From positions 1 through 64,000 of the forward strand of contig NZ_FNBP01000001.1 in the NCBI RefSeq assembly GCF_900102535.1: 64,000 nt of DNA, in the 5' to 3' direction. This document shows positions 36,425-48,066 of the stretch, in pieces. The stretch comes from Sulfitobacter delicatus. Lineage in GTDB: Bacteria; Pseudomonadota; Alphaproteobacteria; Rhodobacterales; Rhodobacteraceae. Made by a program: the position numbers and the translations under genes. The notes beneath the pieces are model-generated. The model worked only from the letters and a program-made list of their open reading frames with translations. It was not told the DNA's origin and did no database searches. The number at the start of each line of letters is the position of its first letter. Position 1 is the stretch's first letter.

Positions 36425-36721
36425 TTACAGGCCGGTCGAGACGTCGATCGTGTTGCCCTCTTCGAGCGTCACATAAGCCTTTTTCACGTCCTTGCGGCGG
36501 CCCATCTGGCCCCGGAAACGCTTGACCTTGCCTTTGGTGATGGACGTGTTCACGGCCTTCACCTTGACGTTAAAGAGCGCCTCAACGGCCTCTTTGATCA
36601 TCGGCTTGTTGCTTTCAATCGCCACTTCGAAAACGACAGCGTTCTGCTCGGACGCCATGGTTGCTTTCTCGGTGATGATCGGCTTGCGGATCACGTCGTA
36701 GTGTTCATGCTTGGCGCTCAT
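36425..36721 (-). CDS. rplW: 50S ribosomal protein L23
   Basis: 98 residues with [20 protein letters not shown] and [21 protein letters not shown]23 docks trigger factor and SRP at the tunnel exit. It overlaps rplD by four bases (ATGA). A terminator follows, and its usual partner rplB is about 5.5 kb away. Confidence 0.97.
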   Translation of the reverse strand: MSAKHEHYDVIRKPIITEKATMASEQNAVVFEVAIESNKPMIKEAVEALFNVKVKAVNTSITKGKVKRFRGQMGRRKDVKKAYVTLEEGNTIDVSTGL

Positions 36722-37335
36722 TTCAGGCGTGCCTCCAATGCTTCGATCCCCGCTTTGGTGATCACCAGAGTGTCACGCTTGAGGATGTCATAGACGTTTG
36801 CGCCCATCGACGGCAGGATATCCAGACCTTCGATGTTGCGTGCGGCCTGTGCGAAGTTCTCGTTGACCGAAGCGCCATCGATGACCAGCGCGCGTTTCCA
36901 GCCCAGGTTCGACACCTGCTTGGCCAGAGCGGCGGTTTTGCCCTCGGATGTTGCTTCGTCGATGATCACCAGCGAACCGGCTTTCATCTTCGCGGACAGC
37001 GCGTGGCACAGGCCCAGCTTGCGGAACTTCTTGGTCAGCTCGTGGCCGTGGCTACGCGGGGTTGGACCCTTGTAGATACCACCCTTACGGAAGATCGGCG
37101 CGTTCCGGTCACCGTGGCGAGCGCCGCCGGTGCCTTTTTGGCGATAGATCTTATTCGTCGAGTAGCTGGTCTCGGACCGTGTCTTGACCTTGTGCGTACC
37201 CTGCTGCGCGTTGTTACGCTGCCAGCGCACGACGCGGTGCAGGATGTCGGCACGCGGCTCCAAGCCGAACAGGGCTTCGTCCAGGTCTACGGACCCGGCC
37301 TTGCCACCGTCGAGTTTGATGACATCGAGTTTCAT
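36718..37335 (-). CDS. rplD: 50S ribosomal protein L4
   Basis: 205 residues with [20 protein letters not shown] and [15 protein letters not shown], the extended loop of L4 that lines the exit tunnel. In E. coli L4 also autoregulates the S10 operon; no leader structure was recognised here. It overlaps both rplC and rplW by four bases. Confidence 0.97.
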   Translation of the reverse strand: MKLDVIKLDGGKAGSVDLDEALFGLEPRADILHRVVRWQRNNAQQGTHKVKTRSETSYSTNKIYRQKGTGGARHGDRNAPIFRKGGIYKGPTPRSHGHELTKKFRKLGLCHALSAKMKAGSLVIIDEATSEGKTAALAKQVSNLGWKRALVIDGASVNENFAQAARNIEGLDILPSMGANVYDILKRDTLVITKAGIEALEARLK

Positions 37336-38210
37336 GCGTCACCTTCTTTCTTGTCAGCGTCGGCATCGGAATTGTCGGCATCCGAACCTTCAGCTGCGAT
37401 TTCAGCTTCTGCGGCTTTCAGCGCTTCGGCTTCCTGTGCGGCTTGCTCTTCGGCCAAACGCTTGGCTTCGGCTTCGGCCTCTGCTGCGGCTGCGGCGGCT
37501 GCCTCTTCGGCGGCTTTGGCGGCTTCTTCAGCGGCGGATTTCAGAGCGGCGGGCAGAATCGCGTCTTCGGGGAACGGCTTTTTGACCGCATCCTTGACAG
37601 TGACCCAGCCACCTTTGGAGCCAGGAACGGCGCCTTTCACCATGATCAGGCCACGCGCGCTGTCAGTCTTGACGACTTCGAGGTTTTGCGTGGTGACACG
37701 GGCAGCGCCCATGTGACCGGCCATTTTCTTACCTTTGAAAACCTTGCCGGGATCCTGACACTGGCCTGTGGAGCCGTGCGAACGGTGGCTGATGGAAACA
37801 CCGTGTGTCGCCCGCAGACCGCCGAAGTTGTGACGCTTCATCGCACCGGCAAAACCTTTACCGATCGAAGTGCCTGCAACGTCAACATACTGACCAGCGA
37901 AGTAATGGTCCGCGATGATTTCCTCACCGACTTCGAGCATCGCGTCGGCGTCGACGCGGAACTCAGCAACCTTGCGCTTGGGTTCCACTTTCGCCGCAGC
38001 GAAGTGGCCACGCATGGCTTGGCTTGTACGTTTGGCTTTCGCCGTACCGGCACCCAGCTGAACGGCGGTATAGCCGTCACGTTCTGCGGTGCGCTGTGCG
38101 ACAACCTGAAGCTTGTCCAACTGGAGAACGGTCACAGGAATCTGCTTGCCGTCTTCCATGAACAGCCGGGTCATGCCGACTTTTTTTGCAATAACGCCTG
38201 AGCGCAACAT
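37332..38210 (-). CDS. rplC: 50S ribosomal protein L3 with long acidic Ala/Glu tail
   Basis: 292 residues, against about 210 in E. coli. The L3 core is clear: [15 protein letters not shown] at the N-terminus, then [20 protein letters not shown] and [16 protein letters not shown]. After the usual end, about 80 residues of Ala/Glu/Lys-rich low-complexity helix follow ([20 protein letters not shown]), ending in Asp/Ser-rich [13 protein letters not shown]. The stop is continuous with rplD (ATGA overlap), so the tail is not a frameshift artefact. L3 is a primary assembly protein at the peptidyl transferase centre. Confidence 0.95.
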   Translation of the reverse strand: MLRSGVIAKKVGMTRLFMEDGKQIPVTVLQLDKLQVVAQRTAERDGYTAVQLGAGTAKAKRTSQAMRGHFAAAKVEPKRKVAEFRVDADAMLEVGEEIIADHYFAGQYVDVAGTSIGKGFAGAMKRHNFGGLRATHGVSISHRSHGSTGQCQDPGKVFKGKKMAGHMGAARVTTQNLEVVKTDSARGLIMVKGAVPGSKGGWVTVKDAVKKPFPEDAILPAALKSAAEEAAKAAEEAAAAAAAEAEAEAKRLAEEQAAQEAEALKAAEAEIAAEGSDADNSDADADKKEGDA

Positions 38211-38228
38211 ATGATTACCCTCCCAGCT

Positions 38229-38549
38229 TTACGATTGCAGCTTGATCTCGACGTCCACGCCAGCGGCGAGGTCGAGCTTCATCAGCGCGTCCACGGTCTG
38301 GGGGGTCGGATCAATGATATCCAGCAGACGCTTGTGCGTGCGGATTTCGAACTGGTCACGGGATTTCTTGTCAACGTGGGGACCACGCAGAACGGTGAAT
38401 TTCTCGATTTTGTTCGGCAGCGGAATCGGACCGCGGACCGAAGCGCCAGTGCGCTTGGCAGTGCTGACGATTTCCTGTGTGGAAGAATCGAGCACCCGAT
38501 AGTCAAACGCCTTGAGGCGAATGCGGATGTTCTGGCTTTGAGCGGCCAT
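38229..38549 (-). CDS. rpsJ: 30S ribosomal protein S10 / NusE
   Basis: 106 residues with [20 protein letters not shown] and [21 protein letters not shown]10 is also the transcription factor NusE in antitermination. I chose ATG at 38549 because AAGGGAT is correctly spaced; ATG at 38555 is too close to it. A good promoter lies upstream at 38670-38698, so this gene heads the S10 operon. Confidence 0.97.
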   Translation of the reverse strand: MAAQSQNIRIRLKAFDYRVLDSSTQEIVSTAKRTGASVRGPIPLPNKIEKFTVLRGPHVDKKSRDQFEIRTHKRLLDIIDPTPQTVDALMKLDLAAGVDVEIKLQS

Positions 38550-38669
38550 ATGCATATCCCTTATTTTGGGATTTCAACGGATTGGAGGAAACAGGCTCAT
38601 CCCGCCCCCTCATCGCGCCTTGGTATCAAATCAAACGGGGCGCGTCTGACGCACCCCGGTGATGGGCGT

Positions 38670-38698
38670 CCTATAGGGTGAATCGAGATCGGGGGCAA
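38670..38698 (-). promoter_or_regulatory. Putative S10 operon promoter
   Basis: Minus strand TTGCCC (38698-38693), 17-base spacer, TATAGG (38675-38670), about 120 bases upstream of rpsJ. The leader may host ribosomal feedback control. Confidence 0.65.
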
Positions 38699-38701
38699 GA
38701 G

Positions 38702-38763
38702 GGTTCTAAAAACGCCTCGGTTTTTAGAACCAGTGCGCAAAGTCATGCCGGTCAAGGCATGAC
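38702..38763. repeat. Two perfect hairpins between the DSD1 gene and the rpsJ promoter
   Basis: GGTTCTAAAAAC / GTTTTTAGAACC (38702-38713, 38720-38731) and GTCATGCC / GGCATGAC (38742-38749, 38756-38763) are perfect inverted repeats. They lie downstream of the DSD1-type gene and abut the rpsJ -35. They may end the DSD1 transcript, although no U-run follows. The 12-base direct repeat GCCAGCGTTCAA occurs at 38774 and 38814. Confidence 0.6.
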
Positions 38764-38837
38764 AGCGCACCCCGCCAGCGTTCAATCACACCCAGGTCGA
38801 GCCTCTCAACCCGGCCAGCGTTCAACCCATAGCGCCA

Positions 38838-39983
38838 TCACCACCCCCCAAACCGCGCCCAATACCCCGTCACATCCCCCTCTCCGTCCAACACATGATA
38901 CCCCCCATGCTGCGCCGCCGTCGCACAGGCATGGTTCGGCAAAATCCGCAACAACGTCCCCGGCGCTAAATACGGCACCTGCGCCCCAGACCCCGGCCGC
39001 GCGGCAATCGTCCCATGCTCCTGACTGCACTGCGCCACGATCAAATCCGGCAAGACATTCCCCTCCACATCACAGACCAGCCCATAGCCCTGATCCACCG
39101 CCTGCGCCGCCGTACCCCGGTCGCGCGACAGCGCCATCCAGCCTGCATCCACCATCAGCCAGCCCTTGTCCTTTTGCGCCCCTATCACCGAGGTCAGCAC
39201 CGAAAGCGCCAGATCTTCCACAGCACAGGCGCCGATCCCGGCCATGACCAGATCGAAAAAGACATAGACCCCGGCGCGCAGTTCCGTCACGCCGCTGAGG
39301 TCGGTCGCGGCATGGGCGGTGGGCGTAGAGCCGACGCTCACCACCGGGCAGGGCAGCCCCACCTCGCGCAACCGCTTCGCCGCTTGCACCGCTGCGTCTC
39401 GTTCCGCGCAAGCAAAGCGCGCTTGCGCCGCCTGCCCGACCGCGCCGTAACTCTCCCCCGCATGGGTCAACACCCCGGCCAGCTCCGCCCCGCCCTCTTC
39501 CAGCAACCGCCCGATCTCAATCAGCGCCGGATCATGGGGCGAAAGCCCGCTGCGGTGGCCATCGCTGTCGATCTCTATCAAGGCAGGAATAGGGATGCCC
39601 GCCATCCGCGACGCTTCGGCGACGGCGCGGGCTTGCGGCGCGTTGTCTACCAATACAGTCAAGCGGCAGCCGCGTCGCAGCAGGGCAAGCACACGGTCAA
39701 GTTTGTTCAGGGCGATGCCAACCCCATAGGTGGTGTCCGTCACGCCGGCGTCGGCAAAGACCTCTGCCTCAGCGAGGGTCGAAACCATCGCAGGACCGGT
39801 CCCGCCTGTCAGCAGCCGCTGCGCGACGTCCAGTGATTTGCACGTCTTGAGATGCGGGCGGAGGGTGACGCCTATGTCTTCGGCCTGTTGTGCCAAACGC
39901 GAAATATTGCGCGTCATGCGCGGCTCATCAAGCAAAGCGCAGGGCGTGGGCAGGTCAGCGATGGCGCGGGGGGTATGGGTCAT
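38838..39983 (-). CDS. DSD1-family PLP enzyme (D-serine dehydratase / D-threonine aldolase-like)
   Basis: 381 residues. The N-terminal alanine-racemase-type barrel has the PLP lysine in LRPHLKTCKS near residue 46. The C-terminal domain carries the metal site RILPNHACATAAQHGG, with the His and Cys characteristic of eukaryotic-type D-serine dehydratase and D-threonine aldolase. It acts on a D-amino acid or 3-hydroxy amino acid in the cytoplasm; the exact substrate is uncertain. It lies between tuf and rpsJ, after the tuf terminator, so it is transcribed separately. Confidence 0.8.
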   Translation of the reverse strand: MTHTPRAIADLPTPCALLDEPRMTRNISRLAQQAEDIGVTLRPHLKTCKSLDVAQRLLTGGTGPAMVSTLAEAEVFADAGVTDTTYGVGIALNKLDRVLALLRRGCRLTVLVDNAPQARAVAEASRMAGIPIPALIEIDSDGHRSGLSPHDPALIEIGRLLEEGGAELAGVLTHAGESYGAVGQAAQARFACAERDAAVQAAKRLREVGLPCPVVSVGSTPTAHAATDLSGVTELRAGVYVFFDLVMAGIGACAVEDLALSVLTSVIGAQKDKGWLMVDAGWMALSRDRGTAAQAVDQGYGLVCDVEGNVLPDLIVAQCSQEHGTIAARPGSGAQVPYLAPGTLLRILPNHACATAAQHGGYHVLDGEGDVTGYWARFGGW

Positions 39984-40049
39984 GTCGGCTCCGGCTCGGT
40001 ACGTTTGTGCCGAGCATAAGGAGATGGGCGGTTAAGGCCGCCCCGGCAA

Positions 40050-40085
40050 AGCAAAAGGCCGCAGCGAGTGCTGCGGCCTTTCAAA
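40050..40085 (-). terminator. Terminator after tuf (first copy)
   Basis: AAAGGCCGCAGC and GCTGCGGCCTTT pair perfectly (40054-40065, 40070-40081) with T-rich sequence beyond. The same stem with a different loop follows the second tuf at 63667-63700. Confidence 0.88.
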
Positions 40086-40120
40086 GTCTTACAGGTCAGA
40101 CCCGAAGGCCCGTTCCAAAA

Positions 40121-41296
<1,176 letters not shown>

Positions 41297-41351
41297 GGTG
41301 GCCTCCTAAGTGCGTCCGGTCTCAACCCGGATCAGGGTGTTTAAGTTTCTT

Positions 41352-42005
41352 TCAAGCGAAATACGAGCCGTAGACCTGGAAGTCTTTAGCGTAGGTATCT
41401 CGAATTTTGTCGATCGATTTGCTCGAAAACGAACCGACCTCTAGATGCTGTCCGCGCCGCTGCAAATGCGGTAGCGCGGGCAGGTTGCCAATATGCTTTT
41501 TTAGCGCCTCATAACAGGACGCCAATTCCGACATATCGAAGAGCGCGCTATAGAAAGACGCGTCATCCCCTAGAAAATAGACGAGAGGGGCAGTGTGCCA
41601 CCAAACGTCCTTATCGAAGGTGCGAAAATCTTCGAGCCTTGATACGAACGCGTCTAAGGTGGGGTTTGCAGCAAGCCCCATCTCTTCAGCCACTGGATCG
41701 CCCGACTTCAATCGTTTGCTAGCTGGCCCTGTTAAAATGCGGTTCTTGTAGCAAGAACTTATTCGCGCCAATGGGTTTCGAACCATTGCAAATGTCCAAG
41801 CACCTTCTAAACGGCTGGACCCCACTTCCGCAAAAGGGCGAGTTGGGTACACGTTATGAATATGAACCCGACGCCCGTTTTTCCCGGTATAGGGTACAAA
41901 TTCCACGCCGTGCTCTGCCTGATACAACAAAGCCTTGAGGGAGCTGGATGCACACTTCGGCACACCGAAGTACGAGATGTTATGCTTAGCGCAATTAACA
42001 ACCAT
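41352..42005 (-). CDS. Sulfotransferase-family protein inserted between fusA and tuf
   Basis: 217 residues. ISYFGVPKCASSSLKALL is the 5'-phosphosulfate-binding loop of sulfotransferases, and FAMVRNPLARISSCYKNR is the 3'-phosphate-binding motif. The family moves sulfate from PAPS to sugars or other acceptors. The composition is more AT-rich than fusA and tuf. It starts 22 bases after fusA and ends 55 bases before tuf, placing it inside the str operon where no such gene is expected, so it may be expressed at high level. The acceptor is unknown. Confidence 0.78.
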   Translation of the reverse strand: MVVNCAKHNISYFGVPKCASSSLKALLYQAEHGVEFVPYTGKNGRRVHIHNVYPTRPFAEVGSSRLEGAWTFAMVRNPLARISSCYKNRILTGPASKRLKSGDPVAEEMGLAANPTLDAFVSRLEDFRTFDKDVWWHTAPLVYFLGDDASFYSALFDMSELASCYEALKKHIGNLPALPHLQRRGQHLEVGSFSSKSIDKIRDTYAKDFQVYGSYFA

Positions 42006-42027
42006 CGTTTACACCCAGCTCTCTCAA

Positions 42028-44154
42028 TCAAGCAAACTTGGCCTGGATCTCGTCAGAGATGTTCTGCGGCACAGGCTCGTAGTGGTCGAACTGCATGGTG
42101 AAGTTCGCACGACCGGAAGACATCGAACGCAGCGTGTTGATGTAGCCGAACATGTTCGCAAGCGGCACGAAGGCGTCGATCGCGATGGCATTGCCGCGCG
42201 TGTCTTGACCCTGCACCTGACCACGACGGGATGTCAGGTCACCAATGATGCCACCGGTGTATTCTTCCGGTGTCACAACTTCGACCCTCATGATCGGTTC
42301 CAGCAGTTTCGCGCCAGCCTTCTTCATGCCTTCGCGCATACCCATACGGGCGGCGATTTCAAAGGCCAGAACGCTGGAGTCAACGTCGTGGAACTTACCG
42401 TCAATCAGAGCAACCTTGAAGTCGATGACCGGGAAGCCCGCCAGCGGACCGGAGTCCAGAACCGACTTGATACCCTTTTCCACACCCGGGATGTATTCCT
42501 TGGGAATGGCACCACCGACGATGCGGCTCTCAAAGGAGTAACCTTCGCCTGGCTCGGTCGGCATCAGGATCATTTTCACTTCACCGAACTGACCCGAACC
42601 ACCCGACTGTTTCTTGTGGGTGTAAGTGATTTCGGCTTCGCGGCTGATCGTCTCACGATAAGCAACCTGCGGCGCACCGATGTTCGCTTCGACCTTGAAT
42701 TCACGCTTGAGGCGATCCACCAAGATGTCGAGGTGAAGTTCGCCCATGCCCTTCATAATGGTCTGACCGGATTCCAGATCGGTTTCGACGCGGAAAGAGG
42801 GGTCTTCGGCGGCCAAACGGGCCAGACCAGCAGACATCTTTTCCTGGTCGGCCTTGGTCTTCGGCTCAACCGCGATCTCGATCACCGGATCGGGGAAGGT
42901 CATGGTTTCCAGAACCACCGGATCGTTCTGCGCGCAGAGCGTGTCACCTGTGGTGGTGTCTTTCAGACCGGCAAGCGCGATGATGTCGCCCGCAAAGGCT
43001 TCTTCGATCTCCTCACGGTTGATCGAGTGCATCATCATCATACGACCGACGCGCTCTTTCTTACCTTTCGTCGAGTTCAGAAGGGTATCGCCCTTCTTAA
43101 GCACGCCCGAGTAAACGCGGGTAAAGGTCAGCGAGCCCACGAAGGGGTCGTTCATGATTTTGAACGCAAGGCCAGAGAACGCCATATTGTCATCCGCGCG
43201 GCGCGGGATGTTACGGGTTTCTGTCTCATCGCCCGGCTTGAAGCCCATGTAGTCGACAACGTCCAGCGGGCTGGGCAGATAGTCGATCACGGCGTTCAAC
43301 AGCGGCTGAACACCTTTGTTCTTGAAGGCGGAGCCACAGAGAACGGGGATGAATTTGATCGCCAGCGTGCCCTTACGGATCAGGTCGCGCAGGGTGTCGA
43401 CGTCCGGCTCGGCGCCGTCCATCAGGTAGTTTTCCATCGCCTCGTCGTCCATCTCGACCGCGGTCTCGATGAGCTTGGCACGCCATTCGTCGGCGGTGTC
43501 CTTCAGGCTGTCACGGATGTCGCGCTGTTCCCAGCCGGCACCCAGATCCTCACCGGACCAGACCCATTCTTTCATGGTGACCAGATCAACGATGCCTTCC
43601 AGCTCGTTCTCGGCACCGATTGGGATCTGGATCGGCGCAGGCGTGGCGCCTGTGCGTTCCTTGATCATTTTCACGCAGTTGAAGAAGTCCGCGCCGATTT
43701 TGTCCATCTTGTTGACAAAAACAATACGCGGAACCTTGTAGCGGTCAGCCTGACGCCACACGGTTTCGGTCTGTGGCTCAACACCGGCGTTGGCGTCAAG
43801 CACGGCAACCGCGCCATCGAGAACCGCCAGCGAACGCTCAACTTCAATGGTGAAGTCAACGTGGCCGGGGGTGTCGATGATGTTCATCCGGAACTTGGTG
43901 TCGGATGTCGCATCGGCTGTGGGCTCTTCCTGGCGCTGCCAGAACGTGGTGGTCGCGGCGGATGTAATGGTAATCCCGCGTTCCTGTTCCTGCTCCATCC
44001 AGTCCATCGTTGCGGCGCCGTCGTGCACCTCACCGATGTTGTGGGATTTGCCGGTGTAGAAAAGGATACGCTCGGAGCAAGTGGTCTTGCCGGCATCGAT
44101 GTGGGCCATGATGCCGAAGTTGCGGTAGCGTTCTAGCGGATAGTCGCGTGCCAT
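42028..44154 (-). CDS. fusA: Elongation factor G
   Basis: 708 residues, the usual EF-G length. GTPase motifs [21 protein letters not shown] and [10 protein letters not shown] are visible, along with the C-terminal domain V start ETVMRV-like [23 protein letters not shown] drives tRNA-mRNA translocation and recycling. It follows rpsG by 65 bases in the standard str order. Confidence 0.98.
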   Translation of the reverse strand: MARDYPLERYRNFGIMAHIDAGKTTCSERILFYTGKSHNIGEVHDGAATMDWMEQEQERGITITSAATTTFWQRQEEPTADATSDTKFRMNIIDTPGHVDFTIEVERSLAVLDGAVAVLDANAGVEPQTETVWRQADRYKVPRIVFVNKMDKIGADFFNCVKMIKERTGATPAPIQIPIGAENELEGIVDLVTMKEWVWSGEDLGAGWEQRDIRDSLKDTADEWRAKLIETAVEMDDEAMENYLMDGAEPDVDTLRDLIRKGTLAIKFIPVLCGSAFKNKGVQPLLNAVIDYLPSPLDVVDYMGFKPGDETETRNIPRRADDNMAFSGLAFKIMNDPFVGSLTFTRVYSGVLKKGDTLLNSTKGKKERVGRMMMMHSINREEIEEAFAGDIIALAGLKDTTTGDTLCAQNDPVVLETMTFPDPVIEIAVEPKTKADQEKMSAGLARLAAEDPSFRVETDLESGQTIMKGMGELHLDILVDRLKREFKVEANIGAPQVAYRETISREAEITYTHKKQSGGSGQFGEVKMILMPTEPGEGYSFESRIVGGAIPKEYIPGVEKGIKSVLDSGPLAGFPVIDFKVALIDGKFHDVDSSVLAFEIAARMGMREGMKKAGAKLLEPIMRVEVVTPEEYTGGIIGDLTSRRGQVQGQDTRGNAIAIDAFVPLANMFGYINTLRSMSSGRANFTMQFDHYEPVPQNISDEIQAKFA

Positions 44155-44219
44155 GGGGCTGCTTCCTCGAAAATGTCAGTACGAACAGATCGCGCCCGAA
44201 ACCGGGCGCGACGTTGAAA

Positions 44220-44777
<558 letters not shown>

Positions 44778-45149
44778 TTACTTCGGACGCTTGGCGCCGT
44801 ACTTGGAGCGGCGCTGCTTCCGGTCCTTGACACCTTGGGTATCGAGAACACCGCGCAGGATGTGGTAACGCACACCCGGAAGGTCTTTTACACGACCGCC
44901 GCGGATCAGAACCACGGAGTGTTCCTGAAGGTTGTGGCTCTCACCCGGGATGTAGGAGATGACCTCAAAACCATTGGTCAGGCGCACTTTGGCGACCTTA
45001 CGCATGGCCGAGTTCGGCTTTTTAGGTGTGGTTGTGTAAACCCGTGTGCAGACGCCACGCTTTTGCGGGCACTCCTGCAGGTGCATGGATTTCGAACGTT
45101 TGACTTTTGGCTGTCGCGGCTTGCGGATCAGCTGCTGGATCGTTGGCAT
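44778..45149 (-). CDS. rpsL: 30S ribosomal protein S12
   Basis: 123 residues starting [15 protein letters not shown] from ATG at 45149, with [20 protein letters not shown] and the [20 protein letters not shown] region (in part). The Lys in [10 protein letters not shown] is the streptomycin-sensitive state as far as can be read. S12 monitors decoding. A strong promoter lies about 225 bases upstream, making a long leader. Confidence 0.98.
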   Translation of the reverse strand: MPTIQQLIRKPRQPKVKRSKSMHLQECPQKRGVCTRVYTTTPKKPNSAMRKVAKVRLTNGFEVISYIPGESHNLQEHSVVLIRGGRVKDLPGVRYHILRGVLDTQGVKDRKQRRSKYGAKRPK

Positions 45150-45375
45150 TCCGGATATATCCCCGTATCGCTCAGATTGTGTACACGGGGGATCCCCCAT
45201 GCGGCTAAATTCGACTACTTCGTGCGTCCACAAAGCAAAATGACCGCAACGTTCCCGTACCGAGGAAAACGAGGCGGTGGGTTAACAGAGGATCGGGCCA
45301 GTAGTAGGCCGGATCGTGACCACTTGAGTTATGAGTTCGGATTGGCAGAGCGGCCTCCACCTCCGAGATAGCGGG

Positions 45376-45404
45376 CGTATAGGACGTTGCGCGGGGGGTG
45401 TCAA
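45376..45404 (-). promoter_or_regulatory. Strong str-operon promoter
   Basis: Minus strand TTGACA (45404-45399), 17-base spacer, TATACG (45381-45376): a near-consensus sigma70 promoter. The rpsL ATG is about 225 bases downstream, so 45150-45375 is a long untranslated leader in which no gene is seen. Confidence 0.78.
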
Positions 45405-45475
45405 CAGCCTCGGGGGGCGGCGCGGGCGGGCGGATGCCGAGCGATGTGCTTATGATGGGCAGCTATCAGTCCCGA

Positions 45476-45636
45476 GGGCCATCGCCTGCCCGCGGGTCGG
45501 CGACCCAACAGTAGATCTTGCCACTTTATGGATCAGCCGTGATGTGCCTTAGCGAAGATGCGCCCAGCCTCACCAAATCGCCTACCCGTCCGGGCGGGCA
45601 GGCGATGGCCCGGCGCCTACGGCTTGTTTCCGGGCC
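45476..45636. repeat. MITE-like intergenic repeat, copy 3
   Basis: Arms GGGCCATCGCCTGCCCG (45476-45492) and CGGGCAGGCGATGGCCC (45595-45611) match perfectly and enclose 136 bp. The tail GGCGCCTACGGCTTGTTTCC differs slightly from the other copies. It lies between the str promoter and the rhamnosyltransferase-like gene, in the same orientation as the other two. Confidence 0.85.
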
Positions 45637-45712
45637 GAGGCCCGCATTTCAAACCCTTGCCAGTGCTACCCCCCACTCGGCATAGTCGGCCAAAGACGCG
45701 AAAGGACCCCCC

Positions 45713-46516
45713 ATGCAAGCGATCGGCCTCTGCCGCTTCTCCTACCCGGCGCTCGGCGGCTTTCAGGTCGGCCATGAAACCACCGAGGAACGCATTGCCT
45801 ACCTCTATGACGAAGCCCGGCTGGAGGAACGCTTCCGCCTGCTCGAAACCGTCGCCCTGCCCTGCCTTGAGGCGCAGACAGACCCCGATTTCGGCATAGT
45901 CTTTGTCATCGGTGACCAATTCCCTCAACAGCACGAGAAGCGCCTCGAATCGCTATTGGCAGACCTGCCGCAGGCAGTGATTCACCGCGAGCCGCCCCGC
46001 CGGCACCGCGAGGTGATGAAAGAAGTGCTGAACGACGCCCGCATTCACCCCAACGAGCCGTGCCTGCAATTTCGCTATGATGACGATGACGCAGTTTCGG
46101 TCGACTTCATCGCGCGCCTGCGCCGCGCGGTCGAGAATAGCGCGGGGCTGCTCAAGGGCGAACGCTCCGTCGCCTTTGACTGGCCCAAGGGCTATGTGGC
46201 GGAATTCGACGCCTCCGGCATCCGCGCGGCGGAGGTCTTTCGCCCGCTGAACGTCGCAGCACTCGCGATGTACGTCAAAGGGGGCAGTCCGCTGACCATC
46301 ATGAACTTCGCCCATGAGAAACTGCCCCGTTTCATGCCGACTGTGAGCCTGCCCGACGCTGCAATGTTCGTGCGGAGCCACAATGGATCCAACGATTCGC
46401 GTCAGGGCGTGGCACAGCAAGTGAAGGTCGCGCCGCTGGATGCCGAAGGAGCCGCTCTGTTCCGCGACCGCTTTGCGATTGACGAGGATCACGTCCGGCA
46501 GGTTTTCTCAGCCTGA
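45713..46516 (+). CDS. Putative rhamnosyltransferase (Rhamno_trans family)
   Basis: 267 residues starting MQAIGLCRFSYPALGGF from ATG with AAAGGA upstream. A glycosyltransferase-like core carries the DDDD motif in FRYDDDDAVS. It resembles the Rhamno_trans (PF11316) family common in roseobacters, presumed to build surface polysaccharide. A paralogue at 62731-63633 is interrupted by a stop codon. Its 3' end overlaps the convergent EamA gene by nine bases. Confidence 0.68.
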   Translation: MQAIGLCRFSYPALGGFQVGHETTEERIAYLYDEARLEERFRLLETVALPCLEAQTDPDFGIVFVIGDQFPQQHEKRLESLLADLPQAVIHREPPRRHREVMKEVLNDARIHPNEPCLQFRYDDDDAVSVDFIARLRRAVENSAGLLKGERSVAFDWPKGYVAEFDASGIRAAEVFRPLNVAALAMYVKGGSPLTIMNFAHEKLPRFMPTVSLPDAAMFVRSHNGSNDSRQGVAQQVKVAPLDAEGAALFRDRFAIDEDHVRQVFSA

Positions 46517-47377
46517 CAGCTTTACCTTGCGTTCGCGGTAGAGCGTAAAGACCCCGGTCGCCACGACAATCGCCGCGCCGATAAGCGTTAGCGTCCCCGG
46601 CCAGTCGCCAAACACGACCCAGCCCAAGACCAGCGCCCAGAGCAGCCCGGTATAGCGGAACGGCGCGATGAAAGAGACATCTCCTGCCCGCATCACCTGG
46701 ATTGAAAAGAAATAACCGCCGAGGACAAAGACTGCTGAACCGCCGATCAACAGCGCGAGGTCAGTGGTCACTGGCGCCCATGGGGCCGAAAGCGAGGCCA
46801 GCCCCGCGGCCGTCATAACAGAAAGCGCGGTCACCAATGTTACCGTCATCGAGGGCACCGCTGGCGACAGCGCCCGTGTCGACAGATCACGTACCGTAAC
46901 GCAGAGCACCGCAATCAAAACGTAGATCGACCATATATTGAACCCTTCGGCCCCCGGCTTGACGATCAGCAACACACCGCAAAAGCCCACAGCAATCGCT
47001 GACAATCGCCGCCAACCGACGGCCTCGCGCAGCACCAGCGCGGACGCCAGCGTGACCGACAGCGGCACCACCTGCAGGATCGCCGTGACATTGGCGAGCG
47101 GCATGCTGAACAGCGCCGAGAGAAAGAAATAGGCCGCCGCAACCTCCGCGACCGAGCGCAACCCGATCACCTGCCAATCGCGGCGTGGCAAGCGCAGGTC
47201 AATCCGTCCAAGGTGGCGGCTCAGCGCAAGGATCAGGACCGAGGTAATCGCCCCGCGCAGGAACAGAAGTTGGAACAACGGCACGGCCCCATCTGTCGCC
47301 TTCAGCATCGTGTCATTGATCGTGAAACAGGCCATCGAGGCAATCATCAGCAAAGCGCCGATGGTATTGGGGGACAT
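46508..47377 (-). CDS. EamA/DMT-family transporter
   Basis: About 289 residues with ten transmembrane segments in two repeated halves, each with an EamA unit (GALLMIASMACFTINDTMLK; LALLIGGSAVFVLGGYFF). PLANVTAILQVVPL and SFIAPFRYTGLLWALVLGW are typical. DMT transporters export metabolites or amino acids; the substrate is unknown. ATG at 47377 has GGAG upstream and starts at the first membrane helix; the frame extends to 47458. Confidence 0.8.
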   Translation of the reverse strand: MSPNTIGALLMIASMACFTINDTMLKATDGAVPLFQLLFLRGAITSVLILALSRHLGRIDLRLPRRDWQVIGLRSVAEVAAAYFFLSALFSMPLANVTAILQVVPLSVTLASALVLREAVGWRRLSAIAVGFCGVLLIVKPGAEGFNIWSIYVLIAVLCVTVRDLSTRALSPAVPSMTVTLVTALSVMTAAGLASLSAPWAPVTTDLALLIGGSAVFVLGGYFFSIQVMRAGDVSFIAPFRYTGLLWALVLGWVVFGDWPGTLTLIGAAIVVATGVFTLYRERKVKLSG

Positions 47378-47507
47378 GAAATGGACTCCGCAAAAATCAG
47401 GCGCGGCCAATTCCATGTCGCGCGCCAAATGACTGGCAGCGGCAAGAGAAGCTGTCAAGGATGGGCGGAGCAGCGAGAGCGATGCCCCCTGCCCCTCGCA
47501 ACTGACG

Positions 47508-47909
47508 TCAGTCCTTCGAAGCCTTAGCCGCCTGAGCGGCCTCGCTCAAAAGCTGGGTCACCTTTAGGCGCAAATAGGAAGGCTCCAGAGGTTTCTGCAA
47601 AACGATCGCCGCGAGTTTGCGGAAGGAGTCGTAGATTTCCAGATCGCGCGACCGTCCGCTAAGGAAGATGATCGGGATGTTCGAGACAGCCTCAATCTGC
47701 TTGATGTTCTGCGCCAGTTCCAGCCCGCCCATATCGGGCATCGAGATGTCCGAGATAATAATATCGGGATGCAGGTCCTCAACCACTTCCAAAGCATCAT
47801 GCGCATTGAGGCAAGAGACGACCACAATAGAGCGGTCGTCCGAGAAGACTGTTTTGACCAGATCAAGGATAATAGGATCGTCGTCGATGTGCAGAATACG
47901 AGATGTCAT
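47508..47909 (-). CDS. Single-domain response regulator (receiver only)
   Basis: 133 residues starting MTSRILHIDDDPIIL from ATG at 47909. The acidic pair lies in HIDDD, the phosphoacceptor Asp in IIISDISMPDM and the conserved Lys in VLQKPLEP. No output domain follows, so it acts by protein-protein contact or as a phosphate sink. No histidine kinase is nearby. It follows the rpoC terminator and reads in the same direction, independently of rpoBC. Confidence 0.85.
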   Translation of the reverse strand: MTSRILHIDDDPIILDLVKTVFSDDRSIVVVSCLNAHDALEVVEDLHPDIIISDISMPDMGGLELAQNIKQIEAVSNIPIIFLSGRSRDLEIYDSFRKLAAIVLQKPLEPSYLRLKVTQLLSEAAQAAKASKD

Positions 47910-48010
47910 TAGAAGCCTTGTCGGAAGGATACGATCCAGCAAAGTAGCGCGGTCTTGGCGTGGGTAAAAGCCCTCAGCGGTAGATAAGGGGAAAGCTCTT
48001 ACTTAAACAT

Positions 48011-48044
48011 AAAAGCCCCCGCAGCTTTCACTGCGGGGGCTTTT
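48011..48044. terminator. Bidirectional terminator after rpoC
   Basis: AAAAGCCCCCGCAG and CTGCGGGGGCTTTT pair perfectly around CTTTCA. It lies 23 bases past the rpoC stop. Confidence 0.92.
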
Positions 48045-48066
48045 AATTCTCAATTCAAACCTGCGA

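Noticed and set aside
41935..44136. 733-codon plus-strand frame opposite fusA
   Set aside because: It is fully explained by the reverse complement of the EF-G gene.
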